Translations under genes and position numbers: made by a program
Assembly (NCBI GenBank): GCA_050292235.1
Contig: JBNKLG010000077.1
Coordinates: 1-13,995 of the forward strand
DNA length: 13,995 bases
Direction of reading: 5' to 3'
Source of the DNA: JBNKLG01 sp050292235
GTDB taxonomy: Bacteria; Pseudomonadota; Gammaproteobacteria; Chromatiales; Chromatiaceae
Shown here: positions 1 to 7,216 of the stretch, piece after piece
Layout of the letters: each line of letters begins with the position of its first letter
Position numbering within the stretch: position 1 is the stretch's first letter
The notes under the pieces: generated by a model
Databases searched by the model: none
What the model was told of the DNA's origin: nothing
Seen by the model: the letters and a program-made list of their open reading frames with translations, nothing else

Positions 1-36
1 CAATTAGCCTTTAAGCCTGCGCCCCGCTGGCGAGGG

Positions 37-65
37 ACTCTACACAAAAGGTAAATCGGGGTCAA
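37..65 (-). promoter_or_regulatory. Candidate sigma70 promoter pointing left, out of the window
   Basis: On the minus strand, TTGACC (plus 60-65) and TAGAGT (plus 37-42) are separated by exactly 17 nt. That is five of six matches to the -35 consensus and four of six to the -10. The bases after the -10 (CCCTCGCC) are GC-rich, as in the discriminators of stringently controlled stable-RNA promoters. No gene lies between this site and the left edge, so it should serve a gene or RNA outside the window. There is no AT-rich UP element. A 5-bp inverted repeat (CGGGG/CCCCG, 57-71) overlaps the -35. Confidence 0.45.
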
Positions 66-88
66 TCCCCGGAGCGCCTGCTCTGGCG

Positions 89-592
89 CTAAGAGAGTGC
101 CTTAAGCGCCTGGTTCAACCTCTGTTCCACATGGCGTTTGTGCCGCAGCAGACTCATGGTGGGCAAGAGCCCGGTGGAAAAGACGCTGTTGGGTTCGATG
201 GCAGTGAGATAGATAGGATAATTTTTGCGGCCCTGCCTCAGCTCAAGCAGATGGCGGGCGATGGCCTGATAGATGCCATCCCCATATTCACTAGTGCTGA
301 ACTCCCGTTCGCCACAGGCCAGCACCAGGGGCACCTCTTTGTTGGCGAGTGTATCGTGAAGCCCGTCACTATGAATCAGACGCAGGGGGATGAATTTAGC
401 ATCGAAACTCTGGGCGGGGGGACTGACCAGTCTGGCGCGCCACTGCTGCTTCAGGGAGGTCAGTTGGTAGTAGTGAGGCGGAGAGGAGAGCTCTCCCGAC
501 CGGGAGGGTGCCATGGCCAAATTACGTAACTGCTGAAGGCTGCTGAGAAAGCGGTGCTGATGGCCTATCGGGATCCGTGGCGTTTTGTCACT
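89..592 (-). pseudogene. C-terminal remnant of a class I adenylate cyclase
   Basis: The frame is open from a TAG at 593-595 to a TAG at 89-91. The translation ends with an EFS-x-x-EYGD segment, then AIARHLLELRQG, YPIYLT, and RHKRHVEQRLNQAL. I recognise this as the extreme C-terminus of class I (CyaA-type) adenylate cyclases, which make cAMP from ATP and normally run to about 800-950 residues. Only about 165 residues remain, and the N-terminal catalytic part is absent. Similarity appears to continue upstream (HRFLSSLQQ, about 525-556) of the first possible start, a TTG at 518-520, and neither that TTG nor the ATG at 512-514 has a Shine-Dalgarno sequence. The other minus-strand frames between 593 and 700 show nothing CyaA-like, so this looks like a 5' deletion rather than a single frameshift. 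The alternative is a stand-alone protein of 141-143 residues. The family call is from memory of the motif pattern. Confidence 0.55.
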
Positions 593-654
593 CTACGGGG
601 CGTGCAGGGCGGCGCATCCTCTGGATGACGTAGCCTCGGGGATGGGTTATCGTC

Positions 655-675
655 TTTCTGTTCCAGAAACAGAAA
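655..675. repeat. Perfect 8-bp inverted repeat upstream of the DUF2167 gene
   Basis: TTTCTGTT (655-662) and AACAGAAA (668-675) are exact reverse complements separated by CCAGA. The element ends 25 nt before the ATG at 701 and 10 nt before the AGGAG ribosome-binding site (686-690). It could be an operator for a dimeric regulator or a 5'UTR hairpin. I see no convincing -35/-10 pair here. Confidence 0.5.
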
Positions 676-700
676 AGAACCGGTCAGGAGATTTGATCCC

Positions 701-1594
701 ATGCCCATGCGTTTTCCCTTTGCCATTCTGGCCGTGCTTTTGCTGGCCTTGTCCCAACTGGCTTTGGCTGAGCCGTCTCCGTCAGCAACCGAAATTGAAA
801 CCGCATTCAAAGCTGTCGATGCCGCCAAAGTCGCAGGGCCAACCAGTATTGCTTTGGCTGACAAGGCAACCCTGAAAATTCCCCAGGGTATTTTTTTCGT
901 GCCGCGCAAAGAGGCTGTGGCCTTGATGACGGCCATGGGCAATGTCACCGGCGAGGGCTTTTATGGTCTTCTGTTTGGGGAGGGTTTTGAAGGATTCATC
1001 ACCGTCAGTTTCACAGGGGCGGGCTATATCAAGGACGATGACGCCCGGGACTGGAATGCCGATGAGTTGCTGCAGAACCTTAAGGATGGGACTGAGGCTG
1101 CCAATGAGGAGCGCCGTCGTCGTGGGATTCCTGAATTCATCATCAGTCGCTGGATCGAAGCGCCGGTCTATGATACTTCTCACCAGCGTTTGGTTTGGTC
1201 AGCAGAGCTGAAGAACAAGGTTCCCGTGCCCGGAGATAACGAGCCGGGCGTCAACTACAACACCTACCAGCTTGGGCGCGAGGGCTACATCTCCATGAAT
1301 CTGGTCACCAGTCTCTCTGCCGTGGAGGCGGGAAAGCCGGTGGCCAGGCAGCTGTTGTCCGGGCTCAGCTTCAACCCAGGCAAGCGTTATGCAGATTTCG
1401 ACGCCTCCACCGATCAGGTGGCTGCCTACGGTCTGGCCGCGCTGGTTGGCGGGGTGGCCGCCAAAAAACTGGGACTCCTGGCAACGTTGGGTATCTTCCT
1501 CGCCAAGTTTGGCAAGATTGCCCTGGTTGCGGGGGCTGCTGGCCTGGCTGGGTTAGCTAAACTCTTCAAAAGAAAGAAGGATGAGGACGCCTGA
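701..1594 (+). CDS. DUF2167 family membrane-anchored exported protein
   Basis: The 297-residue protein matches the DUF2167 family, whose function is unknown. Residues 1-23 are a signal peptide (hydrophobic 6-22, cleavage expected after ALA at 21-23). The conserved body has the family's recognisable blocks: GYIKDDDARDWNADELL (109-124), VNYNTYQLGREGYISMNLVT (184-203) and KRYADFDASTDQVAAYGLAAL (228-248). Residues about 243-288 are hydrophobic and Gly/Ala-rich and end in KRKK, which suggests a C-terminal membrane anchor with a cytoplasmic tail and the body in the periplasm. The ATG at 701 has AGGAG 10 nt upstream; a second ATG at 707 sits too far from it. The stop overlaps the next start (TGATG), so it is translationally coupled to the site-2 protease gene. 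That coupling suggests a shared membrane function, with this protein as a possible substrate or partner. Confidence 0.88.
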   Translation: MPMRFPFAILAVLLLALSQLALAEPSPSATEIETAFKAVDAAKVAGPTSIALADKATLKIPQGIFFVPRKEAVALMTAMGNVTGEGFYGLLFGEGFEGFITVSFTGAGYIKDDDARDWNADELLQNLKDGTEAANEERRRRGIPEFIISRWIEAPVYDTSHQRLVWSAELKNKVPVPGDNEPGVNYNTYQLGREGYISMNLVTSLSAVEAGKPVARQLLSGLSFNPGKRYADFDASTDQVAAYGLAALVGGVAAKKLGLLATLGIFLAKFGKIALVAGAAGLAGLAKLFKRKKDEDA

Positions 1595-2310
1595 TGAAAC
1601 TGCTGATGCTGCTGCTCAGCGGCCTCAAGCTGGGGAAGCTGTTCACCACCGGCGGCACCATGCTGATCTCGGTCTTTGCCTACTCGCTGATCTTTGGCTG
1701 GCCCTATGCCATCGGCTTCGTGGTCCTGCTCTTCTGTCATGAGATGGGCCACTATATTGCGGCCAGGCAAAGAGGCCTGAATGTGGGGGCGCCGACCTTT
1801 ATCCCCTTCGTTGGCGCCTGGATTCAGCTTAAGGAGCAACCCATGAACGCCGAAACCGAGGCCTACGTCGGTATGGCCGGGCCGCTGGCGGGTACGGTGG
1901 CATCGCTGGCCTGTTATGGCCTGGCGCGGATGGAGGGGAGTATGCTTTTGCTGGCCATCGCCTATTCTGGTTTCTTTCTCAATCTGTTCAATCTGATTCC
2001 TTTGCCGCCGCTGGACGGGGGCCGGATGACGGCGGTGATTTCGCGGAAGTTCTGGTTTATTGGTGGCCCGGTGCTGATTGCACTCTTTCTCTGGCGGCCC
2101 AGTCCGTTATTGATCCTGATCGCCATTCTGGCCGCCCCTCAGCTTTGGCAGGCGTTACGCGGCGAAGAGGAGGCGGTGCCAGCGGGCTATTACGACTCCG
2201 CGCCGTTGGAGAAGCGCATCGAATATGCGTTGCTCTATCTCGGACTGACCGCCTTCCTGGCCATCATTACCCACGATCTTCACGAGATGCTGGGGGCTGT
2301 GCGGGGGTAA
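1594..2310 (+). CDS. M50 site-2 protease family intramembrane metalloprotease
   Basis: The 238-residue, strongly hydrophobic protein carries both zinc-site signatures of site-2 proteases. HEMGH (residues 49-53) is the HExxH motif, inside a membrane segment. NLFNLIPLPPLDGGR (130-144) is the second motif, with Asp141 as the expected third zinc ligand. The GMAGPLAG block (93-100), conserved in the family, lies between them. Further membrane segments cover about 20-48, 96-125, 150-180 and 212-232. No PDZ or CBS domain is present, so this is a minimal member unlike RseP. Such enzymes cut single-span substrates within the membrane, often to release regulators. Its start overlaps the stop of the DUF2167 gene by 1 nt. 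The gene is followed by 95 nt before the K+ channel. Family assignment is firm; the substrate is unknown. Confidence 0.9.
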   Translation: MKLLMLLLSGLKLGKLFTTGGTMLISVFAYSLIFGWPYAIGFVVLLFCHEMGHYIAARQRGLNVGAPTFIPFVGAWIQLKEQPMNAETEAYVGMAGPLAGTVASLACYGLARMEGSMLLLAIAYSGFFLNLFNLIPLPPLDGGRMTAVISRKFWFIGGPVLIALFLWRPSPLLILIAILAAPQLWQALRGEEEAVPAGYYDSAPLEKRIEYALLYLGLTAFLAIITHDLHEMLGAVRG

Positions 2311-2346
2311 ACCCTAAAGCGCCCGAGTCTGGCGGGAGGTCGTGTG

Positions 2347-2427
2347 ATGTCTTACCATTTTCGTTGGCGAAGCCTCTATGCTGTCTTTCCCACCGTTGAG
2401 ATGATATGGCGTTTTCCCAACAATTGA
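2347..2427 (+). CDS. Possible 26-codon upstream ORF overlapping the channel start
   Basis: ATG at 2347 is preceded by a strong Shine-Dalgarno GGGAGG (2334-2339, 7-nt spacing). It opens a 26-codon frame, starting MSYHFRW, that ends at TGA 2425-2427, 22 nt inside the K+ channel gene. The channel's own ATG (2406) has only a weak GAG upstream. An in-frame TGA at 2397-2399 prevents any earlier channel start. The short frame could therefore load ribosomes and couple translation into the channel gene. The peptide itself resembles nothing I know. This could be chance. Confidence 0.25.
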   Translation: MSYHFRWRSLYAVFPTVEMIWRFPNN

Positions 2428-3998
2428 TCAAGGTCTGTTACCGGTTGGCGGAATCCAGGCGCTACAACGCCTGGAAGCGGGCGGCCTATGATCTGGTGGA
2501 GAATCCCAAAGCGCCGGTCCGTCCCTATTTCGATATATTCATGGTGGGCCTGGTCCTGTTCAGTATTCTGGCTTTGATCTACCAGGTGACGCACGATCTG
2601 GGTGACTGGGGGGATCTGATCGAGTGGCTGGTTGTGACCATTTTTATCACCGAATATCTCCTGCGCTTCTGGATTTTCTGCGACAGTCACAAGGTGATCA
2701 TTGGGTATTACGAGCGGGTCTCTTTCATCGATGATGATTTCGATGCCAGGCAGGCCCTCTGGATCGCGCTGAAAGAGAAGTTGCGCTATATGGTACAGCC
2801 GATGGCGATCATCGATCTGTTGGCCATTATTCCCAGTTACCGGCCCCTGCGGTTTTTGCGGATTTTCCTGCTGTTCCGCATCTTCAAGCTGTTTCGCTAT
2901 ACCCGCAGCATCACCGAATTTGCCAAGGTCATCTCCGAAAAAAAGACGGAACTGGTGACGCTGTTCATCTTCATGGCCTTCATTACCTTTGCGGCGGCGA
3001 CGGCACTCTATTTCTTCGAAACCGCCCAGCCCGATCATCAGTTCGAGGGCTTTTTCGACAGCATCTACTGGGCTGTGGTCACCATGTCTACCGTGGGTTA
3101 TGGCGACATCACACCACATACCGTGGAGGGGCGGCTTGTCGCTCTGGTGTTGATTGTGGCGGGTTTGGGGGTGATCTCCTTTTTTACCTCCATTGTGGTG
3201 TCGGCTTTCAACGAAAAGATCGATGACATCAAGACACAGCGGCTCTTCTCTGACGTGGAGCGTCACCGGGTGGATACCCTGGTGTGTGGTTTTGGTCGGG
3301 TGGGCGAGGTCGTTTGTGAGCGGCTGGCGAAAGATCAGTGTGCTTTCGTGGTGGTCGATCCGCTGGAGGGGAATATCCGGCGTGCCAAACAGCTGGGTTT
3401 TCTCGCTGTGATGGGCGATGCTGAAGATAATGCGCTGCTGCTCAATCTGGGCATCGATTCCCACATCCGGCGTCTGCTCTGTTTGACGGGGAATGATGTC
3501 GTCAATGTTTACGTTACCCTGACGGCACGCCAATTGAATTCTGATCTGGAGATCATCTCCCGCGCCAACCATCGGGAAAATGTCACCAAACTCTATCGGG
3601 CTGGTGCTTCCCACTGTGTGGCCCCCAATCAGGTGGTTGGCATGATCGCCGCTGAGTATGCGGGGCAGCCTGTGGCCTTCGAGGCGGTTTATGGTCTTCT
3701 GAGCGGGCAGTCTGATGAGGGCATGGAGGCCGTTCGTGTCAAAGAAGGGTCGGTATTGGATGGTACGACCATGGGCGAGGTCGGGTTTCGCAGGCGCAAG
3801 CTGCTGCCCTTTGGCGTCATCCGGTCTCTCGGCTGCGAAAGTGCTGACAATGCCACCGTTTTCAGGATGAAAGAGCGCTGTTTCCATTTCAATCCCGGGG
3901 ATGATTTTGTCCTTCAGGCTGAGGATATGCTGGTCTTGTTCGGCCATGAGTACAGCCTGATCCATTTCCGTAAGAAACTGGAAGAGGGACGGCTGTGA
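2406..3998 (+). CDS. Voltage-sensor-type K+ channel with C-terminal RCK (TrkA-N/TrkA-C) domain
   Basis: The 530-residue inner-membrane channel has an S1-S4 sensor-like region (about 40-170) and a pore with the selectivity filter TVGYGD (229-234). After the inner helix (to about 268) comes an RCK domain. The S4 segment has basic residues at mostly three-residue spacing (R146, R149, R152, R158, K161, R164, R167), as in voltage-gated channels. The RCK Rossmann fold has GFGRVG (295-300) and Asp318 at the end of the second strand, the pattern for binding NAD(H) or a similar nucleotide. A TrkA-C-like part follows at about 435-525. The S2-S3 region (about 92-130) is longer than in simple channels. 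The family conducts K+ under ligand and possibly voltage control. The start is fixed by an upstream in-frame stop. Its TGA overlaps the next ATG, tying it to the separate RCK gene. Confidence 0.92.
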   Translation: MAFSQQLIKVCYRLAESRRYNAWKRAAYDLVENPKAPVRPYFDIFMVGLVLFSILALIYQVTHDLGDWGDLIEWLVVTIFITEYLLRFWIFCDSHKVIIGYYERVSFIDDDFDARQALWIALKEKLRYMVQPMAIIDLLAIIPSYRPLRFLRIFLLFRIFKLFRYTRSITEFAKVISEKKTELVTLFIFMAFITFAAATALYFFETAQPDHQFEGFFDSIYWAVVTMSTVGYGDITPHTVEGRLVALVLIVAGLGVISFFTSIVVSAFNEKIDDIKTQRLFSDVERHRVDTLVCGFGRVGEVVCERLAKDQCAFVVVDPLEGNIRRAKQLGFLAVMGDAEDNALLLNLGIDSHIRRLLCLTGNDVVNVYVTLTARQLNSDLEIISRANHRENVTKLYRAGASHCVAPNQVVGMIAAEYAGQPVAFEAVYGLLSGQSDEGMEAVRVKEGSVLDGTTMGEVGFRRRKLLPFGVIRSLGCESADNATVFRMKERCFHFNPGDDFVLQAEDMLVLFGHEYSLIHFRKKLEEGRL

Positions 3999-4717
3999 TG
4001 TCTATGCCTCAGACCCTGATCTTCGGCTGTGCTGCTATGGGCCAGGAGGTGGCCATGCAGTTGATCGAGCGCGGCATCAATACGGCGCTCTATGGTAACA
4101 ATGCTGTTGAGGTCGAGGCCGTTCAGGCGAAGGGGATGCCCGCCTCGGTGATCGATCATACCGATGATGATAATCTCCGAAGCATCGGTATTGGATCGGG
4201 AGCCAAGACCCTGTTCTGTCTCTTTTCCGAAGAGGCCCAAAATCTCTTTCTGACCCTGTCGGCCCGGGCACTGGACCCCCGGCTGAAGATTATTTGCGTC
4301 TGCGAATCCGATGCCTCCGGGCAGCGGCTGATCATGGCGGGTGCCAGCAAGGTGATTGACCCCTATGAAATCAGCGGGCAACGGGTCCACGAACTCATTA
4401 CCCGCCCCTTTCTGGTGGATCTGCTGCACAGCACGGTATTCAGCAAACAGATCGACATCGCGGAGATCGAGATCCCCGAAAACTCCCCTCTCTCCGGCAG
4501 GATGCTGGATGATCTCCAGCTGAAAGAGCGCTTCAACCTGATCGTTATGGGGGTGGTGGATCTGGAGCTGGGCAGAAACCTCATCTTCAGCAACAGCGGC
4601 ATCAATCATCGGCTGGATAGCGGTGATCTTCTGGTGGTGATCGGGCCTAAAGCGGAAATTTTGCGTTTGAGACAAATGTTGTTGGAAGAGTGGGACCCAA
4701 GAGGAGATGCCACATGA
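3998..4717 (+). CDS. Stand-alone RCK (TrkA-N/TrkA-C) protein with degenerate nucleotide motif
   Basis: The 239-residue soluble protein has an N-terminal Rossmann-type RCK half (about 1-125) and a TrkA-C half (about 150-232, with PENSPLSGRML and LIVMGVV). It has no membrane segment. The glycine motif reads GCAAMG (10-15), so the middle glycine of GxGxxG is alanine. The second strand ends TALYGNN instead of with an acidic residue, so nucleotide binding is doubtful. Full RCK channels such as MthK or BK carry two RCK domains per subunit in an octameric gating ring. This protein could supply the second ring for the channel encoded just upstream. ATG 3998 overlaps that gene's TGA (TGATG) and sits 8 nt after GGGA; a GTG at 3995 is also possible. 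Its own stop overlaps the pirin start (ATGA). Confidence 0.85.
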   Translation: MSMPQTLIFGCAAMGQEVAMQLIERGINTALYGNNAVEVEAVQAKGMPASVIDHTDDDNLRSIGIGSGAKTLFCLFSEEAQNLFLTLSARALDPRLKIICVCESDASGQRLIMAGASKVIDPYEISGQRVHELITRPFLVDLLHSTVFSKQIDIAEIEIPENSPLSGRMLDDLQLKERFNLIVMGVVDLELGRNLIFSNSGINHRLDSGDLLVVIGPKAEILRLRQMLLEEWDPRGDAT

Positions 4718-5559
4718 GTTCAACGATAAAACAACCACGTTCTGTGGCACAGTGGATCCAGGGGCTGGAAACCTCCGATGGTGCGGGTGTGCAGTTGACC
4801 CGGCTCATTGGTACCCGCCAGCTGATGCAGTTCGATCCCTTTTTGCTGCTGGATCACTTCCGTTCTGATGATCCGGATGACTATATCGCTGGCTTTCCAT
4901 CCCATCCCCATCGGGGTTTCGAGACGGTTACCTACCTTTTGGCGGGCAGGGTGGAACATCGTGATAACGCGGGCCATGGCGGCGTTTTGCGGGCAGGTGG
5001 GGTACAGTGGATGACTGCAGGGCGTGGGGTCATCCATTCGGAAATGCCTCAGCAGGAAGAGGGTCTTCTGTCTGGATTTCAGCTTTGGGTAAACCTGCCG
5101 GCCTCGCACAAGATGGATGCTCCCCGGTATCAGGAGTTTGGTGCTTCGGCGCTTCCCCTTGAAGAGCGGGAGGAGGGTGTCTCGATCCGCGTGATTGCGG
5201 GCGAGACCGCCCGAGGGACACGGGGGCCGGTCACTGAACTGGTGACACCAGTGCAATACTGGGATATCAGTATGCCCGCAAAGGGCCACTTCACTGAATC
5301 GTTACCCCAGGCGTTCAATGCTTTTGTTTATCTGGTAGAGGGCGCGGTGGTCATTGGTGATCAGGTGGTGAAGCCGGGAACGCTGGCCTGTCTGGGGCAG
5401 GGAGATGGCGTTGGGATAGCGGCCACTGTCCAGAGTCGCCTCTTGCTGGTGGCAGGGCAGCCACTCAATGAACCCATTGCACGCCGGGGGCCTTTTGTGA
5501 TGAATCATGAGTCTGAGTTACAGCAGGCTTTCGATGATTACCAGTCAGGGCGCTTCTGA
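4714..5559 (+). CDS. Pirin family protein (bicupin)
   Basis: The 281-residue protein has the pirin signature HPHRGFETVTYLL and, after about 40 residues, VQWMTAGRGVIHSEMP. The expected iron ligands are all present: His64, His66, His108 and Glu110. The N-terminal cupin spans about 20-125 and the C-terminal cupin about 175-270, the normal family length. Pirins are Fe-binding proteins; some have quercetinase activity in vitro, and others act as redox-dependent regulators, so function cannot be fixed by sequence. I chose ATG 4714 because GAGGAG (4701-4706) lies 7 nt upstream and the start overlaps the RCK stop as ATGA; a GTG at 4690 in the same frame lacks this support. Coupling to a K+ channel operon is unexpected and may reflect redox input. 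It ends 7 nt from the converging dacB stop. Confidence 0.92.
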   Translation: MSSTIKQPRSVAQWIQGLETSDGAGVQLTRLIGTRQLMQFDPFLLLDHFRSDDPDDYIAGFPSHPHRGFETVTYLLAGRVEHRDNAGHGGVLRAGGVQWMTAGRGVIHSEMPQQEEGLLSGFQLWVNLPASHKMDAPRYQEFGASALPLEEREEGVSIRVIAGETARGTRGPVTELVTPVQYWDISMPAKGHFTESLPQAFNAFVYLVEGAVVIGDQVVKPGTLACLGQGDGVGIAATVQSRLLLVAGQPLNEPIARRGPFVMNHESELQQAFDDYQSGRF

Positions 5560-5566
5560 ATTGATG

Positions 5567-7081
5567 TTAGGGTTTTGATTTTTTGGATTTGCTGCCGGGG
5601 GGCATCTTGGTTGGGCTGGGCGTTTTGCCCAGATGCATCAGGTCTTTGTACAGGCTCGACTCAAACTGCAGATGGCTGCCCTTTCGGCCATTCAGTCCGG
5701 GAAAATAGTTATTGATGAACTGAACCACCACCAGTTTCTGGCCGCTGGCGGTGGTAAAAATGCCAGCCAGATTCTTGGCGCCGTAGAGGGTGCCGGTCTT
5801 GGCCTGAAAGTGGCCTTTGAGCGGCGTTCGGGCCAGTTTACCCCGATAGCGCAAGGTGCCACTTTCCCCTGAAACAGGCAAAAGCGCCACCAGATGCAGC
5901 TGCTTTTCGTGTTGCCCGATATAGGTCAGGACCCTTCCCAGCAGGCGAGGGGAGATGCGATTGTTACGGGAGAGGCCTGAACCATCTTCCAGGATCGCCC
6001 GGCCAAGGTCGATACCCGTCTTCTCTTTGATGACCTCGCGCAGGGCGATGAGCCCATTGAGATAGGTGCCGGGCTGGTTGAAGTGGTGCTGCCCCATAGC
6101 CTTGAGCAGATTGTCGGCGATCATATTGTCCGAACGTTTGAGCATCCGATCCAGCAAGGCAGTCAACGAGGGAGACTGGTGGATCTTCAGGGTCTTTTCT
6201 TCGCCGCCGGGTGGCGTGCCCAATCGAACCCTGCCACTGAATTTGATGCCCAGCTCTTTGGCCCAGCGGCTGACCAGATCTTGGGCGTAGCGACTGGGAT
6301 TCTGTATCGCAATCTTGAGTCGTAACGGCTGCTTGCGCTGTCCAAAGCAGCCATTCAATTCGTAATGATTGTTCTCCCTGCTGTCCAGGTCCAGATTGCA
6401 GTGGCGCTGGAACTGATCCTGAACGGTGACGATTTTGGCGTTGGTCTCGATCTGAATGGGGGGATTGCCTGTTAGTGTGACCTGAATGGTCTCTCCGGGG
6501 GCGCCCGCCATGCTGGCACTGGCGATCACACAGTTTCGATCGATGATAACGCTGCCGGAAGGGGCGCTGTAGCATTGGCTCAGGTTTTCCCAGGGATTGC
6601 CCAGGGGCCAGTGGCGGCCACCAAAATGACTGTCATCGATCCAGATATCCCGGTAGGTGACGGCTTTGCTTTGGGGTGGTGCAACGTGAGCCAGCAGTGC
6701 CTTGAGCGCTTTTTGATCCAGCATGGGGTTGCCCCCAAAGTGCAATACCAGGTCTGGTCCAGTCTGGGTCAACCTGGTGCGAAAGCGAAAGTTCGCAGGC
6801 AGAATCAGACGGGCACCCAGTGCGGTGATGAGTTTTTGGGTGCTGGCTGCCACCATGAGCTGATCGGCCTGATGGCTCATCAGTACCTTTTGGTCGCCTC
6901 CCAGTTGCTGAACCAGTAGGCCGTAGCTGCTGTCTTTGGGTAGTAGATCAGCCAGATCTTGTTCGCCAGAGAGGGTTTGAAGGGGAAAGAGCAGGCCACC
7001 CAAAGTCAGCAGGCTGGAGAGGAAAATCCATTGGGCATGTTGGCTTAGGTAGAGCTGAAATTGGCGGAAAACATCGACCAT
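5567..7081 (-). CDS. dacB: D-alanyl-D-alanine carboxypeptidase/endopeptidase (PBP4, peptidase S13)
   Basis: This periplasmic penicillin-binding protein trims or cuts peptidoglycan peptide cross-links. Numbered from the GTG at 7117, all three active-site motifs are present: STQK (92-95, nucleophile Ser92), SDN (329-331) and KTGT (440-443). The second and third motifs are 111 residues apart, as I recall for E. coli PBP4, and the long insert between the first two is kept. A hydrophobic stretch at about 30-48 acts as export signal. The C-terminus is a Lys/Ser/Pro-rich tail (about 498-516) that may be disordered. The start is uncertain. I use ATG at 7079-7081 (504 residues); GTG at 7117 gives 516. 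Neither has a good ribosome-binding site, but the 12 extra residues look non-coding. The gene stands alone on the minus strand, convergent with the pirin gene and divergent from ilvI. Confidence 0.92.
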   Translation of the reverse strand: MVDVFRQFQLYLSQHAQWIFLSSLLTLGGLLFPLQTLSGEQDLADLLPKDSSYGLLVQQLGGDQKVLMSHQADQLMVAASTQKLITALGARLILPANFRFRTRLTQTGPDLVLHFGGNPMLDQKALKALLAHVAPPQSKAVTYRDIWIDDSHFGGRHWPLGNPWENLSQCYSAPSGSVIIDRNCVIASASMAGAPGETIQVTLTGNPPIQIETNAKIVTVQDQFQRHCNLDLDSRENNHYELNGCFGQRKQPLRLKIAIQNPSRYAQDLVSRWAKELGIKFSGRVRLGTPPGGEEKTLKIHQSPSLTALLDRMLKRSDNMIADNLLKAMGQHHFNQPGTYLNGLIALREVIKEKTGIDLGRAILEDGSGLSRNNRISPRLLGRVLTYIGQHEKQLHLVALLPVSGESGTLRYRGKLARTPLKGHFQAKTGTLYGAKNLAGIFTTASGQKLVVVQFINNYFPGLNGRKGSHLQFESSLYKDLMHLGKTPSPTKMPPGSKSKKSKP

Positions 7082-7194
7082 GGGCAGGCAGGCTGGTAAA
7101 GGGAATTCAAGAATCACTATAGCGGCTATGGCCTTGGGGAGGAAAGTGTATCGAGCAACAATCCCTCAATCTTGATAAAGCACGCAGCCTTTCC

Positions 7195-7211
7195 GGATAT
7201 TATGGGATATT
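7195..7211. repeat. Direct repeat GGATATT, one helical turn apart, upstream of the ilvI promoter
   Basis: GGATATT occurs at 7195-7201 and again at 7205-7211, offset by exactly 10 bp. The second copy ends 5 nt before the proposed -35 at 7217. A regulator binding here would sit at about -57 to -41 on one DNA face, a usual position for an activator. No specific regulator can be named. Confidence 0.35.
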
Positions 7212-7216
7212 CTGTC

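Noticed and set aside
131..529. 132-codon open frame on the plus strand
   Set aside because: It is antisense to the adenylate cyclase-like remnant, which has recognisable motifs; this frame has none.
2376..3965. 529-codon open frame on the minus strand
   Set aside because: It is antisense to the whole K+ channel gene, has no recognisable motif and a His/Gln/Asp-rich composition typical of a shadow frame.
5560..5590. T-rich stretch between pirin and dacB as a terminator
   Set aside because: No stem precedes it and it mostly lies inside the dacB coding sequence.
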